Assembly (NCBI RefSeq): GCF_003386195.1
Contig: NZ_QRDX01000002.1
Coordinates: forward strand, 279,675 to 343,674
Source: Seonamhaeicola aphaedonensis
GTDB taxonomy: Bacteria; Bacteroidota; Bacteroidia; Flavobacteriales; Flavobacteriaceae
Direction of reading: 5' to 3'
DNA: 64,000 nt
The notes below the pieces were generated by a model. The model saw only the letters and a program-made list of their open reading frames with translations, made no database searches and was not told the origin of the DNA. The position numbers were made by a program, and so were the translations under genes. Of this stretch, positions 26,030 through 34,972 are shown piece by piece. Numbering within the stretch: the stretch's first letter is position 1; each line of letters starts with the position of its first letter.

Positions 26030-27316
26030 TTATTTTTTTAAATCCTTTAATCTAATGGTTACAGCATTTTTGTGTGCTTGTAAGCCTTCAGCTTCTGCCA
26101 TTAATTCTATAGTCTCACCAATATTCAAAATACCTTCTTTAGATATCTTTTGAAAGGTCATACTCTTTTGAAAGCTGTCTAAATTAACTCCAGAATACGC
26201 TTTACTAAATCCATTGGTTGGTAAGGTATGATTGGTTCCAGAAGCATAATCTCCTGCACTTTCTGGGGTATAATCACCAATAAAAACAGAACCAGCGTTT
26301 CTTATACCATTCACATAGTATTCTTCATTTTCTGTACAGATTATAAAGTGCTCTGGTCCGTAATTATTAATTAATTCTAAAGCAGTCTGGTCATCTTCTA
26401 CATATATCAACTTAGAATTATCAATGGCTTTTTCAGCGATATCCTTTCTAGGTAAAACAGCAACTTGTGAACTCACTTCCTTAGAAACTTTAGCAATCAT
26501 TTCTTTTGAAGTTGATACTAAGATTACTTGACTATCGGTGCCATGTTCTGCCTGACTCAATAAATCTGAGGCCACATATGCAGGATTTGCACTTTTATCT
26601 ACAACGACTAATAATTCACTAGGCCCAGCAGGCATATCTATAGCCACACCATATTTTGTGGCTAACTGTTTTGCAACCGTTACAAACTGATTTCCGGGTC
26701 CGAAAATTTTATATACTTGTGGAATACTCTTTGTTCCAAACGTTAGAGCTGCTACGGCTTGTATTCCTCCAACTTTAAAAATCTTAGTAATGCCACAAAG
26801 TTTGGCAGCATATAATATTTCCGCCGCTAATTTCCCTTCTTTATTAGGTGGAGAACATAATACAATTTCATTACAACCTGCAATTTGCGCCGGAGCGGCT
26901 AACATTAAAACTGTAGAAAATAAAGGCGCTGTTCCTCCAGGAATATACAATCCTATACTTTCAATAGCACGCTTTTCTTGCCAGCATTGAACACCATTGG
27001 CTGTTTCTATACTAACTCTCGATGTTTTTTGAGCAGCATGAAAGGTTTTTATATTCTTTTTAGCCATTTTTATGGCGTTCTTCAAAGCCTCTGGAATTGT
27101 TTCAATAGCGTCTTCAATTTCTTCATCAGATACTAAATTACTATCTAGAAGTACCTTATCAAAGCGCTGGGTATATTTACGTATGGCTTCATCTCCATTA
27201 TTCTGAACATCTGTAAAAACTTCACTAACAATACCTTCAATATCATTAACAGTTTTTGTAGGACGCTTAAGAATATCAACCCAGGAATCTTTATTTGGAT
27301 TTTCAATTACTTTCAT
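26030..27316 (-). CDS. hisD: Histidinol dehydrogenase
   Basis: HisD catalyses the last two steps, oxidising histidinol to histidine with 2 NAD. The 428 residues are full length. Recognisable parts are IESIGLYIPGGTAPLFSTVL, MPAGPSELLVV, the zinc/substrate ligands in SQAEHGTDSQ and GDYASGTNHTLPTNG, and the conserved GPEHFII. It lies 42 bases after hisG, with a palindromic repeat in the gap. Confidence 0.97.
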   Translation of the reverse strand: MKVIENPNKDSWVDILKRPTKTVNDIEGIVSEVFTDVQNNGDEAIRKYTQRFDKVLLDSNLVSDEEIEDAIETIPEALKNAIKMAKKNIKTFHAAQKTSRVSIETANGVQCWQEKRAIESIGLYIPGGTAPLFSTVLMLAAPAQIAGCNEIVLCSPPNKEGKLAAEILYAAKLCGITKIFKVGGIQAVAALTFGTKSIPQVYKIFGPGNQFVTVAKQLATKYGVAIDMPAGPSELLVVVDKSANPAYVASDLLSQAEHGTDSQVILVSTSKEMIAKVSKEVSSQVAVLPRKDIAEKAIDNSKLIYVEDDQTALELINNYGPEHFIICTENEEYYVNGIRNAGSVFIGDYTPESAGDYASGTNHTLPTNGFSKAYSGVNLDSFQKSMTFQKISKEGILNIGETIELMAEAEGLQAHKNAVTIRLKDLKK

Positions 27317-27330
27317 TCTAACCTTTTTTT

Positions 27331-27357
27331 GAGATTCTTCACTTCGTTCAGAATGAT
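27331..27357. repeat. Palindromic repeat between hisG and hisD
   Basis: Read on the minus strand, CATTCTG-AACGAAGTG-AAGAATC forms a short stem (ATTCT with AGAAT). The sequence matches the widespread Bacteroidota repeat of the form CATTCTGAGCGAAGTCGAAGAATC. It fills the 42-base gap. Confidence 0.65.
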
Positions 27358-27358
27358 A

Positions 27359-28216
27359 CTAAAGCACCATTTTTTCAATTGGACATACTAAAATACCTTG
27401 GGCTCCATTAGCTTTAAGTTCATCAATTACATCCCAAAATTCGTTCTTGCTAATTACAGAATGTACAGAACTCCAACCTTCTTCCGCCAATGGTAATACG
27501 GTTGGACTTTTCATTCCTGGCAATAAACTAACTATTTTTTCAAGTTTATTGTTGGGTGCATTTAATAGCACATATTTGGAGTTCTTTCCTTTTAGTACTG
27601 ATTTAATTCTGAATAAAAGAGTGTCTAAAATCTCTTGCTTATCCTCAGACAAATTAGGTGTAGACGTTAAAACAGCCTCACTTTTAAAAAGTACTTCAAC
27701 TTCTTTTAAATTATTTTTAAACAAGGTGCTTCCGCTAGATACAATATCAACAATTGCATTAGCTAAACCAATGTTTGGGGCAATTTCTACAGACCCATTT
27801 ATGATGTGAATATCTGCTTTTTCACCTTTTTGTTCAAAATACTGATTTACAGTATTTGGATAAGAGGTTGCTATCTTTTTACCTCTTAAATCTTTGATAG
27901 AATTATATTCTACATCCTTAGGAACGGCAATAGATACCTTACATTTAGAAAAACCTAATCGTTCAACAATTGGCAAATCTTGCCCTTTTTCTATCAAAGT
28001 ATTTTCACCCAAAATAGCAATATCAACCACGCCATCACGTAAATACTGAGGAATATCACCATTACGTAAATACAAAACTTCCATAGGAAAGTTTCTAGCT
28101 TCTGCCTTTAATTGGTCTTTGCCATTATCAATAGAAATACCACAATTTTTTAATAATTCTAACGATTCTTCATTTAATCGTCCTGATTTTTGAACTGCAA
28201 TTTTTAACTTACTCAT
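27359..28216 (-). CDS. hisG: ATP phosphoribosyltransferase, long form
   Basis: HisG joins ATP and PRPP in the committed step of histidine synthesis. The 285 residues include the C-terminal regulatory domain (about 210-285, ending GILVCPIEKMVL), so it is the long, histidine-inhibited, HisZ-independent type. KIAVQKSGRLNEESLELL, DIAILGENTLIE, KIATSYPNTVNQYF and the PRPP-binding VDIVSSGSTLFKNNL are visible. It is the first structural gene of the operon, downstream of an attenuator-type leader, so it is probably controlled by both attenuation and feedback. Confidence 0.97.
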   Translation of the reverse strand: MSKLKIAVQKSGRLNEESLELLKNCGISIDNGKDQLKAEARNFPMEVLYLRNGDIPQYLRDGVVDIAILGENTLIEKGQDLPIVERLGFSKCKVSIAVPKDVEYNSIKDLRGKKIATSYPNTVNQYFEQKGEKADIHIINGSVEIAPNIGLANAIVDIVSSGSTLFKNNLKEVEVLFKSEAVLTSTPNLSEDKQEILDTLLFRIKSVLKGKNSKYVLLNAPNNKLEKIVSLLPGMKSPTVLPLAEEGWSSVHSVISKNEFWDVIDELKANGAQGILVCPIEKMVL

Positions 28217-28263
28217 TTTGATTTTGTTATGAGTTTGAAACCACCTAGTTGATTTTAGAAATG

Positions 28264-28294
28264 AAAAACCCGCTTGATGGTCTCAAACGGGTTT
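28264..28294 (-). terminator. his operon attenuator terminator
   Basis: On the minus strand, AACCCGTTTGA pairs with TCAAGCGGGTT (11 bp with one G-T pair; loop of about 5 bases), followed by TTTTTC. It lies between the leader ORF stop (28326) and the hisG start (28216), so it must be passed for the operon to be expressed. Its 5' arm includes CGTTTGAGA, which can instead pair with leader codons 14-16. Confidence 0.85.
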
Positions 28295-28325
28295 AAATAT
28301 ATTTTTGATTTTATTCAATACATTT

Positions 28326-28379
28326 TCACTTCGCTTGAGAGCAAATATGAAAATGATGATGTGTTTGAATAAAAGTCAT
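28326..28379 (-). CDS. hisL: Histidine leader peptide
   Basis: The ORF ATG...TGA encodes MTFIQTHHHFHICSQAK. Codons 7-11 are His-His-His-Phe-His, four CAT codons in five. It begins about 15 bases after a promoter -7 box and ends 32 bases before the attenuator terminator. TCTCAAGCG (28332-28340, codons 14-16) can pair with CGTTTGAGA (28281-28289) in the terminator's 5' arm. A ribosome stalled on the His codons would leave that segment free to form the antiterminator; a ribosome at the stop would cover it and let the terminator form. This is inferred from layout; no expression data are available here. Confidence 0.85.
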   Translation of the reverse strand: MTFIQTHHHFHICSQAK

Positions 28380-28395
28380 TTTTACTTTGTTTCTG

Positions 28396-28428
28396 CAAAT
28401 ATCTATAAAACTTGATTAAAATTCCAAA
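28396..28428 (-). promoter_or_regulatory. his operon promoter
   Basis: On the minus strand TTTG (28425-28428) and GATATTTG (28396-28403) fit the Bacteroidota -33/-7 pattern with 21 bases between, with one mismatch in TAnnTTTG. Transcription would start close to 28390, giving a short untranslated stretch before the leader ATG at 28379. The rest of the gap to 28526 is AT-rich with no other signal. Confidence 0.6.
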
Positions 28429-28526
28429 TAAAGCCACTGATTTTTTAAAATTTAATTTTAAATCAAATATGATGACTAATCATTATTTAAAATTTAAAAT
28501 ATAAGCTAGAAAACTGATTTTTTTGT

Positions 28527-29342
28527 TTATTGATTTCCTAAGATGAGAGGTAATCCACTGTCTCCAGAACCAATCACTATTACCTTACTGTTTGGTGATT
28601 CTGCTAATTTGTTAGTAGCTTCAATGCCTTTATCTTGCAAAATTTGATCATTTAATGAAGCACTTAAAATTCTATTGGCATCTGCTTTACCTTGCGCTTC
28701 AATACGTTGTCTTTCTGCTTCTTTTTCGGCTGTTACTAACCTAAACTCGTACTCCAGAGACTCTTGTTCCTGTTTTAATTTACGCTCTATAGCATCTTTA
28801 ATTGTAGGTGGTAAGGTCACATCTCTTACTAGTATTTCATCTAGAATGATATACTGATCACTTACAATTTTCTTTGTTTCTTCAAAAATCTCAGCTTGTA
28901 TAGCATCTCTTTTACTTGAGTATAATTGCTCTGGTGTATAGCGCCCTACAACACTTCTAGCTGCAGATCTTATGGTTGGCAATAAAATACGATTTAAGTA
29001 ATTTTCACCAATTTCTTGATGCAACTTTCCTAATTCATCATATTTAGGCTTATACCAAGCTGAAGCATCTAATTGAATATCTAATCCGTTAGATGATAAA
29101 ACCTTCATTTTTTCAAAAATTTCTTGTCTTCTAACTTCATAAATATACACTTTGTTCCAAGGCGCAACAATATGAAACCCTTCTCCTAATGGCGGTTGAT
29201 CTGTAACAACACCTTTATCAAAAGTCTTATAAAGCACTCCTGCCTGACCAGAACCAATAGTTACGGCAGATTTAGCAATTACAATTACTAGTATGATGAT
29301 TCCAATTATTATTGGTAATCCTATTTTAGGTAATTTTTCCAT
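28527..29342 (-). CDS. Prohibitin/SPFH-domain membrane protein
   Basis: The 271-residue protein has one N-terminal membrane segment (about 9-29) and a prohibitin-type SPFH/band 7 domain: GSGQAGVLYKTF, GLDIQLDASAWYKP, NRILLPTIRSAARSVVGRYTPEQLYSSKR. A long charged coiled coil (about 185-235, REREAEAE-like KEAERQRIEAQGKADANRI) follows. Such proteins form inner-membrane scaffolds and often work with FtsH-type proteases. It is monocistronic or starts a new unit, ending about 150 bases before the his promoter. Confidence 0.85.
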   Translation of the reverse strand: MEKLPKIGLPIIIGIIILVIVIAKSAVTIGSGQAGVLYKTFDKGVVTDQPPLGEGFHIVAPWNKVYIYEVRRQEIFEKMKVLSSNGLDIQLDASAWYKPKYDELGKLHQEIGENYLNRILLPTIRSAARSVVGRYTPEQLYSSKRDAIQAEIFEETKKIVSDQYIILDEILVRDVTLPPTIKDAIERKLKQEQESLEYEFRLVTAEKEAERQRIEAQGKADANRILSASLNDQILQDKGIEATNKLAESPNSKVIVIGSGDSGLPLILGNQ

Positions 29343-29377
29343 TTTAATTATGTTTATTGTTATTTATTTATAAAATT

Positions 29378-30154
29378 TTATAGTTTGCCTTGATTGACTA
29401 ACTGTCCCCCATCAATTGTTAACATTTGACCAGACGTTGTATGAGCATCAGCCCCCAGATAGACAATGCCATTAGCAATATCTTCAGGTAGAGATGTTCT
29501 ACCCACAAGTGCAGCATTTTCAAATTTCTTTTTTACCGATTCATAACGATCTCCTAAAAAGCCTTTGGTCCATCTGGTTTGAATAAAACCAGGACAAATA
29601 CCATTTACTCTTACTTCTGGAGCCAAAGCATGTGCTAGTGATAATGTCATGGTAGATAAAGCACCTTTAGATGCTGAATAAGCTATAGAACTACCAACTC
29701 CGGATATAGCACTCATAGATGAAATATTTACAATACTTCCTTTTACTTTTTTCAAATGCGAAGCAGCATATTTTACCATTTGGTAGGCGCCAATAACGTT
29801 CACTTTATAAACATCAATGAAATCTTTTTCATTTAACCCATTTAAGTCATTATAGTCACAGAATTTAGTTGCTCCTGCATTGTTAACTAAAACATCTATT
29901 CTGCCAAAAACTTCAATGGTTTTATTCACCATACTTTTACAATCTTCTTCATTTGCAACATTTGCTTTACAAACTAGCGCATTAACACCAATTTGTTCAC
30001 ATTTTTCTTTTAATGCAAATGCTGCATCCTCACTTCTTGAATAATTTATGACAACATTCCAGCCTCTTTTAGCAAACGCAACACATGCAGACGCTCCAAC
30101 TCCAGAGGAAGAACCTGTTATCAAAACAGTTTTAATTTCTTTTGATTTATCCAT
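29378..30154 (-). CDS. Short-chain dehydrogenase/reductase
   Basis: This is a 258-residue classical SDR. The cofactor loop is TGSSSGVGASACVAFA, NNAG is in VLVNNAGATKF, and the catalytic Ser-Tyr-x3-Lys is in NISSMSAISG followed by YSASKGALSTM. The C-terminal TSGQMLTIDGGQLV matches the family. NADP preference is suggested by the SR after the second strand (NYSRSEDAA). The substrate is unknown. It starts at the last base of the vWA-like gene's stop codon, so it is probably coupled to it. Confidence 0.85.
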   Translation of the reverse strand: MDKSKEIKTVLITGSSSGVGASACVAFAKRGWNVVINYSRSEDAAFALKEKCEQIGVNALVCKANVANEEDCKSMVNKTIEVFGRIDVLVNNAGATKFCDYNDLNGLNEKDFIDVYKVNVIGAYQMVKYAASHLKKVKGSIVNISSMSAISGVGSSIAYSASKGALSTMTLSLAHALAPEVRVNGICPGFIQTRWTKGFLGDRYESVKKKFENAALVGRTSLPEDIANGIVYLGADAHTTSGQMLTIDGGQLVNQGKL

Positions 30155-32190
30155 TAAATTAATCCGTTATATTTCCTCAGAAACCATTCAGCAGATAAAC
30201 AAAAAGAAATGACAACTAAAAGAAATTTCCAATCTATCAAAGGTATGACATTTTTAGTTGTTTTTTGAATGGAAGTGTATCTATTATCAGTCATTAAATC
30301 ATTAATCAAATTATCTGCACTACTAATAAAATAGCTTTTACCACCACTATTTGATGCTAATTGTTGTAGCTTAGTCACATCGGCATTTAAAAATTGTTGT
30401 TCAACATCATATTCTAAAACGGTAAAACTGCCTGACTTACTCATATTATTTTTTGAAGCCTTGACAGTGAAATTATATTCTGATGGAGGTAAACTACTAA
30501 GGTCTACTTGATAACTTTTGTTTTTGAGAACAAATGGAAATTCAATCTCATTATCTGACGCTTTATCTTTTACTTTTATATTTAAGATTTCTCTATCATC
30601 AAAAACGTAGTTTTTATCAAAAAACTGTGCATTCATAATGATGTTACTTCTGCCTACATAAAAGGATTCATAGTCTATATTTAAACGACTTCTTTGTTTA
30701 TTGGAAGCCAAGTATTGGACCAATTTTCCAATAAAATTATCAAAGTCCTTAAAAGACTTAGAGTTTAAATAACTTTGAGCGCGCCATTTCCAGATGTTTT
30801 CACCAAATAAAATACCTTCTCTCCTGTTGTTAGTTTCTATGGTAGCCAATAAGGGTTCATTAATGGAGACTTCACCAACTCTTTTCGTTAAAATAGATTG
30901 ATAAGGAACTTTGAAAACAGTAGCACCATAATTGGAAGTTAATGGTGGAAACGATTCAAAATCAATATCTGTTAATTGAAAAGGTGAAAAATTAGAGTTA
31001 AAATCAGCTTGATAATCTTCAGTTTGTAAAATAATTTCATGTGAAAAATTTTCATTGATATTATTAATGAAATTTAAATCTGTTTTAGCCCCAATAATGA
31101 TAAACCTATTTTTATTTTGTTTATCTAGTTCTTGAAAGAGTAACCTGAATTTGTTATCAGGCTGATTAATAATTATCAATTGATAGTCATTGATTTGATC
31201 AATAATGTCGATAGAGTTTAAAACAGTAACTGAACGCTGTTCGTTACTTTCAATACTTTTTTTGAATGCCCCAATATCTGGATGCCAAATATTAGTTACA
31301 AATGCTATTTTAGTTTTTTGATCTATGACCTCAATAGCAAAATTTTTAGAGTTGTTAACCGTATTCTTTTCTTTTTCAATGGGTTTTAAACTCAACTTAT
31401 AACTATTTGTGCCTATAGCATTTGCAGGAAGTGTAAAATTTATAATTTTAGAATTATCAGACTTTGAAAAACTTACAGATTGAGAATAAATTGTAGTCCC
31501 TTGTTTAGTAACTTCAAGCTTTGAATTTATACTATTACTCCCACTGTAAACCAATATGGCTTCAACAGGAAACCTGTTTTTTAAATACGCAAATTTATTA
31601 ACATTGAGTTGCTGTATTTTTAAATCATTGTAGGTTATGGTATCTCCTAAGATAACAGGATAAATAGGTTGTTTATAATTCTTATAAGCAAATTGGTAAT
31701 CATTACCAAAGGTTTGATTTCCGTCTGTTATCAAAACCGTTGGTGATATAGATGAGTTATAAACTTGTGAAAACTGACTGAATGCTTTATTAATGTTTGT
31801 TTCAGTTTCGTTAAAAGTTAATGAATCTAAAGATTTTAAAGTGTTTCCAAATGTATATGTTGAAATATTGAATTTATCACTTAAACTTTTATCATTCAGA
31901 AGCTTATCAACTAAAAGTTTAGTTTCTTTATCTCTATTCAGGTGTTTTATGGAGCTTGAATTGTCCAGAGCAACTATTAAGTTTGGTTTATCAGTATACA
32001 CTCTAATTTGCTCAAATTTCGGATTTATTATGAGAAGTAAAATTGAAAAAACCGTAATAAATCTTAAAAAAGAAAATAGTGCATTTAATTTAAAACGTTT
32101 GGTCTTTGATTTATATCTATACTGAAAAAGCGCTATAAATAGCGCTAATATTCCAGATAATATGATATAAATTAAAGTCTCTGTAAACAT
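30154..32190 (-). CDS. Membrane protein with a vWA-like domain
   Basis: The 678-residue protein has two N-terminal membrane segments (about 5-22 and 38-58), then LIVALDNSSSIKHL, a MIDAS-type Asp-x-Ser-x-Ser of a von Willebrand A domain. A long periplasmic region follows, and a C-terminal membrane segment (about 653-670, WKFLLVVISFCLSAEWFLRKY). This layout resembles the large BatA/glutamine-amidotransferase-like membrane proteins of Bacteroidota. No enzyme activity is evident. The gene lies between two SDR genes, 4 bases after fabG and overlapping the next SDR by one base, so all three are likely cotranscribed. Confidence 0.75.
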   Translation of the reverse strand: MFTETLIYIILSGILALFIALFQYRYKSKTKRFKLNALFSFLRFITVFSILLLIINPKFEQIRVYTDKPNLIVALDNSSSIKHLNRDKETKLLVDKLLNDKSLSDKFNISTYTFGNTLKSLDSLTFNETETNINKAFSQFSQVYNSSISPTVLITDGNQTFGNDYQFAYKNYKQPIYPVILGDTITYNDLKIQQLNVNKFAYLKNRFPVEAILVYSGSNSINSKLEVTKQGTTIYSQSVSFSKSDNSKIINFTLPANAIGTNSYKLSLKPIEKEKNTVNNSKNFAIEVIDQKTKIAFVTNIWHPDIGAFKKSIESNEQRSVTVLNSIDIIDQINDYQLIIINQPDNKFRLLFQELDKQNKNRFIIIGAKTDLNFINNINENFSHEIILQTEDYQADFNSNFSPFQLTDIDFESFPPLTSNYGATVFKVPYQSILTKRVGEVSINEPLLATIETNNRREGILFGENIWKWRAQSYLNSKSFKDFDNFIGKLVQYLASNKQRSRLNIDYESFYVGRSNIIMNAQFFDKNYVFDDREILNIKVKDKASDNEIEFPFVLKNKSYQVDLSSLPPSEYNFTVKASKNNMSKSGSFTVLEYDVEQQFLNADVTKLQQLASNSGGKSYFISSADNLINDLMTDNRYTSIQKTTKNVIPLIDWKFLLVVISFCLSAEWFLRKYNGLI

Positions 32191-32194
32191 AAAT

Positions 32195-32941
32195 TTAAGT
32201 TAGCATTCCCCCATCAACATTCAACGTTTGACCAGTTACATAAGCCGATAAATCACTGGCTAAAAACACACAAGCATTTGCAACGTCTTCTGGAGTGCCT
32301 CCTCGTTTTAATGGTATTTCTGCTCGCCATCCATTTACAACTTCTTCATCTAATTTCGCTGTCATTTCAGTTTCAATGAAGCCTGGTGCAATCACGTTAC
32401 TTCTAATATTTCTTGATCCTAATTCTAAAGCCACTGATTTGGAGAATCCTATAATACCTGCTTTTGAAGCCGCATAATTGGTTTGCCCAGCATTTCCCTT
32501 TACTCCAACTACGGAGCTCATATTTATAATGGAACCTTTACGTTGTTTTAACATGGTACGTTGCACGGCTTTGGTCATATTAAAAACCGATTTAAGGTTT
32601 ACTTCAATAACGGTATCAAAGTCTTCTTCACTTATACGCATTAATAAGTTGTCTTTAGTGATTCCAGCATTATTAACTAAAATATCAATACTTCCAAATT
32701 CAGATGCAACATCGTTAGCTAATTGTTGTGCTTCCTCAAAACTTGCAGCATTACTTTGGTATCCTTTTGCTTTCACCCCTAAAACATTCAATTCATCCTC
32801 TAATTGTTTAGCTGCTTCAACAGATGAGCTATATGTAAAAGCTATATTGGCTCCTTGTTTAGCGAATACTTGTGCTATTCCTTTACCTATTCCTCTACTA
32901 GCCCCTGTGATAATGGCTGTTTTTCCTTCTAATAATTTCAT
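32195..32941 (-). CDS. fabG: 3-oxoacyl-ACP reductase
   Basis: This 248-residue enzyme reduces 3-oxoacyl-ACP with NADPH in fatty acid elongation. It shows TGASRGIGKGIAQVFAKQGA, DILVNNAGITKDNLLMR, INMSSVVGVKGNAGQTNYAASKAG (catalytic Ser, Tyr, Lys) and VTGQTLNVDGGM, all diagnostic of FabG. It is separated from sucD by a strong terminator, so it probably begins its own unit with the vWA-like and SDR genes. Confidence 0.92.
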   Translation of the reverse strand: MKLLEGKTAIITGASRGIGKGIAQVFAKQGANIAFTYSSSVEAAKQLEDELNVLGVKAKGYQSNAASFEEAQQLANDVASEFGSIDILVNNAGITKDNLLMRISEEDFDTVIEVNLKSVFNMTKAVQRTMLKQRKGSIINMSSVVGVKGNAGQTNYAASKAGIIGFSKSVALELGSRNIRSNVIAPGFIETEMTAKLDEEVVNGWRAEIPLKRGGTPEDVANACVFLASDLSAYVTGQTLNVDGGMLT

Positions 32942-33004
32942 GCGTTAAATCTAATTTATTAAAATAGTTGATATTCAAATATACTAATTACAAGTTGTTT
33001 AAAA

Positions 33005-33038
33005 TTTAAAACCTCACAAATTATTGTGAGGTTTTAAA
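33005..33038. terminator. Terminator between sucD and fabG
   Basis: A perfect 15-bp stem (33005-33019 with 33024-33038, core ACCTCACAA/TTGTGAGGT, loop ATTA) is flanked by TTTTAAA/TTTAAAA. It lies 19 bases after the sucD stop. Confidence 0.9.
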
Positions 33039-33056
33039 TTAATATATTATTAAAGT

Positions 33057-33929
33057 TTAAGCTAGAACTTCAGCAACTTTCTTACCAATTTCAGCGGGAG
33101 AATCAACAACGTGGATACCACATGCCCTCATAATTTTCTTTTTTGCTTGGGCAGTATCATCGCTACCACCAACAATGGCGCCAGCATGCCCCATAGTACG
33201 TCCGGCGGGCGCTGTTTCACCAGCAATAAAACCAACAATAGGCTTATTGCTTCCACTAGCTTTATACCAATTAGCAGCATCTGCTTCTAACTGACCTCCA
33301 ATTTCACCAATCATAACAACGGCTTCAGTTTCTGGGTCATTGATTAATAACTGCACAGCTTCTTTTGTAGTAGTACCAATGATTGGGTCACCACCTATTC
33401 CTATAGCCGTTGTGATTCCTAATCCCTGTTTTACAACTTGGTCTGCCGCTTCATAAGTTAAAGTTCCTGATTTAGACACTATACCAACTTTTCCTTTTTT
33501 GAAAACAAAACCTGGCATGATACCAACTTTAGCCTCTTCAGGTGTTATAACTCCAGGGCAATTTGGTCCAATCAAACGACAGTCTTTACCTTTTATATAA
33601 TCTGAAGCTTTAATCATATCAGCTACCGGAATACCTTCTGTTATTGTAATAATTACTTTAATGCCAGCATCGGCAGCTTCCATAATAGCATCCGCAGCAA
33701 AAGCTGGGGGCACAAAAATAATAGTTGTGTCAGCACCAACTTCTTTAACGGCATCTTCAACGGTATTAAAAACAGGTTTATCTAAGTGTGTTTGTCCTCC
33801 TTTACCCGGAGTAACACCACCAACAACATTGGTACCATACTCAATCATTTGACCTGCATGAAATGTTCCTTCACTGCCTGTAAAACCTTGAACTATTATT
33901 TTTGAATCTTTATTTACTAAAACGCTCAT
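33057..33929 (-). CDS. sucD: Succinyl-CoA ligase, alpha subunit
   Basis: SucD forms the CoA- and phosphohistidine-carrying subunit of the TCA-cycle enzyme. The 290 residues show [59 protein letters not shown], and the active-site His in [13 protein letters not shown] (about residue 248). sucC is not in the window, so the two subunits are encoded apart, as is usual in flavobacteria. A -7 box lies 36 bases upstream and a strong terminator follows. Confidence 0.97.
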   Translation of the reverse strand: MSVLVNKDSKIIVQGFTGSEGTFHAGQMIEYGTNVVGGVTPGKGGQTHLDKPVFNTVEDAVKEVGADTTIIFVPPAFAADAIMEAADAGIKVIITITEGIPVADMIKASDYIKGKDCRLIGPNCPGVITPEEAKVGIMPGFVFKKGKVGIVSKSGTLTYEAADQVVKQGLGITTAIGIGGDPIIGTTTKEAVQLLINDPETEAVVMIGEIGGQLEADAANWYKASGSNKPIVGFIAGETAPAGRTMGHAGAIVGGSDDTAQAKKKIMRACGIHVVDSPAEIGKKVAEVLA

Positions 33930-33964
33930 ACGTAACTATTTTTATTATCTATAAAATTGAAAAG

Positions 33965-33972
33965 CAAATGTA
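33965..33972 (-). promoter_or_regulatory. Candidate sucD -7 box
   Basis: TACATTTG on the minus strand matches TAnnTTTG and lies 36 bases before the sucD ATG. No TTG at the expected -33 position was seen. Confidence 0.4.
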
Positions 33973-34027
33973 ATTTTTTTGAGGTGATTTATTAAATCAT
34001 TATCTCATTTATTTCGAGAATAATCTT

Positions 34028-34972
34028 TTAAATATTGTTTTTGCTTTTTAAAATATCTAAAATTTCGGGAATCTTTTTAATGGAAGCAATCTCTTTATAT
34101 TTAGATCTAAAATCATCTGCAGGTATACCAAAATAGCTTTTACCTCCTTCTAGTGACTTACTAACACCAGCCTTTGCAGATATAATTGCTTTTGAACCAA
34201 TAGTTATACCACTTGTAATACCCACTTGTCCCCAAATGGTTACTTCATCTCCAATAACTACACAACCTGCAATACCAACCTGTGAGGCTATTAAGCATTT
34301 ATTACCTATGACTGTATCGTGCCCCACCTGCACCAGATTATCTATTTTAGTACCTGCCTTTATGGTAGTGTCTCCTGTAACACCTCTATCAATAGTACAA
34401 TTTGAACCAAGGTCTACACCATCTTCTAAAACAACTCTCCCGCAAGATAAAAGCCTATCAAAACCTTCGGGACGCTTTTTGTAATAAAACGCATTAGCCC
34501 CAAGTACAGTACCAGCGTGAATGGTCACATGATCACCAATAATGGTATCATCATAAATACTAACATTAGAATGGATAACACAATTTTTACCAATTACCAC
34601 ATTGTTTCCTATAAAACAGTTCGGTTGAATAATGGTGTCTTCACCAATTATAGCCGAATCAGAAATTTGACTGTTAGATTTCTGAAAAGGTTTAAAATGA
34701 TTTGAAAGTTTGTTGAAATCTCTAAATGGATCGTCACTAATAAGCAATGCCTTTCCCTCTGGACATTCCACCTCTTTATTAATCAATACAATGGTAGCAG
34801 AAGAATTTAACGCTTTATCATAATATTTTGGATGGTCAACAAATACAATATCACCTGGTTCCACTACATGAATTTCATTCATGCCAAGAACTGGAAAGTC
34901 AGCCTCCCCAACAAAATTACAATCTATTAATTTTGCTATTCCCTGAAGTGTCTGAGGTTGCGGAAATTTCAT
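34028..34972 (-). CDS. Second LpxD-like acyltransferase
   Basis: The 314-residue protein has an LpxD-type N-terminal domain (about 1-100) and a left-handed beta helix of hexapeptide repeats from about 105 to 270 (for example IQPNCFIGNNVVIGKNCVIH). The putative catalytic His is in VQVGHDTVIGNKCLIASQ, and SYFGIPADDFRSK follows. It is distinct from the canonical lpxD at 37820-38842 and lies at the end of the same gene block, one base after efp. It may acylate a different sugar nucleotide or use another acyl chain; this is inference. Confidence 0.8.
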   Translation of the reverse strand: MKFPQPQTLQGIAKLIDCNFVGEADFPVLGMNEIHVVEPGDIVFVDHPKYYDKALNSSATIVLINKEVECPEGKALLISDDPFRDFNKLSNHFKPFQKSNSQISDSAIIGEDTIIQPNCFIGNNVVIGKNCVIHSNVSIYDDTIIGDHVTIHAGTVLGANAFYYKKRPEGFDRLLSCGRVVLEDGVDLGSNCTIDRGVTGDTTIKAGTKIDNLVQVGHDTVIGNKCLIASQVGIAGCVVIGDEVTIWGQVGITSGITIGSKAIISAKAGVSKSLEGGKSYFGIPADDFRSKYKEIASIKKIPEILDILKSKNNI

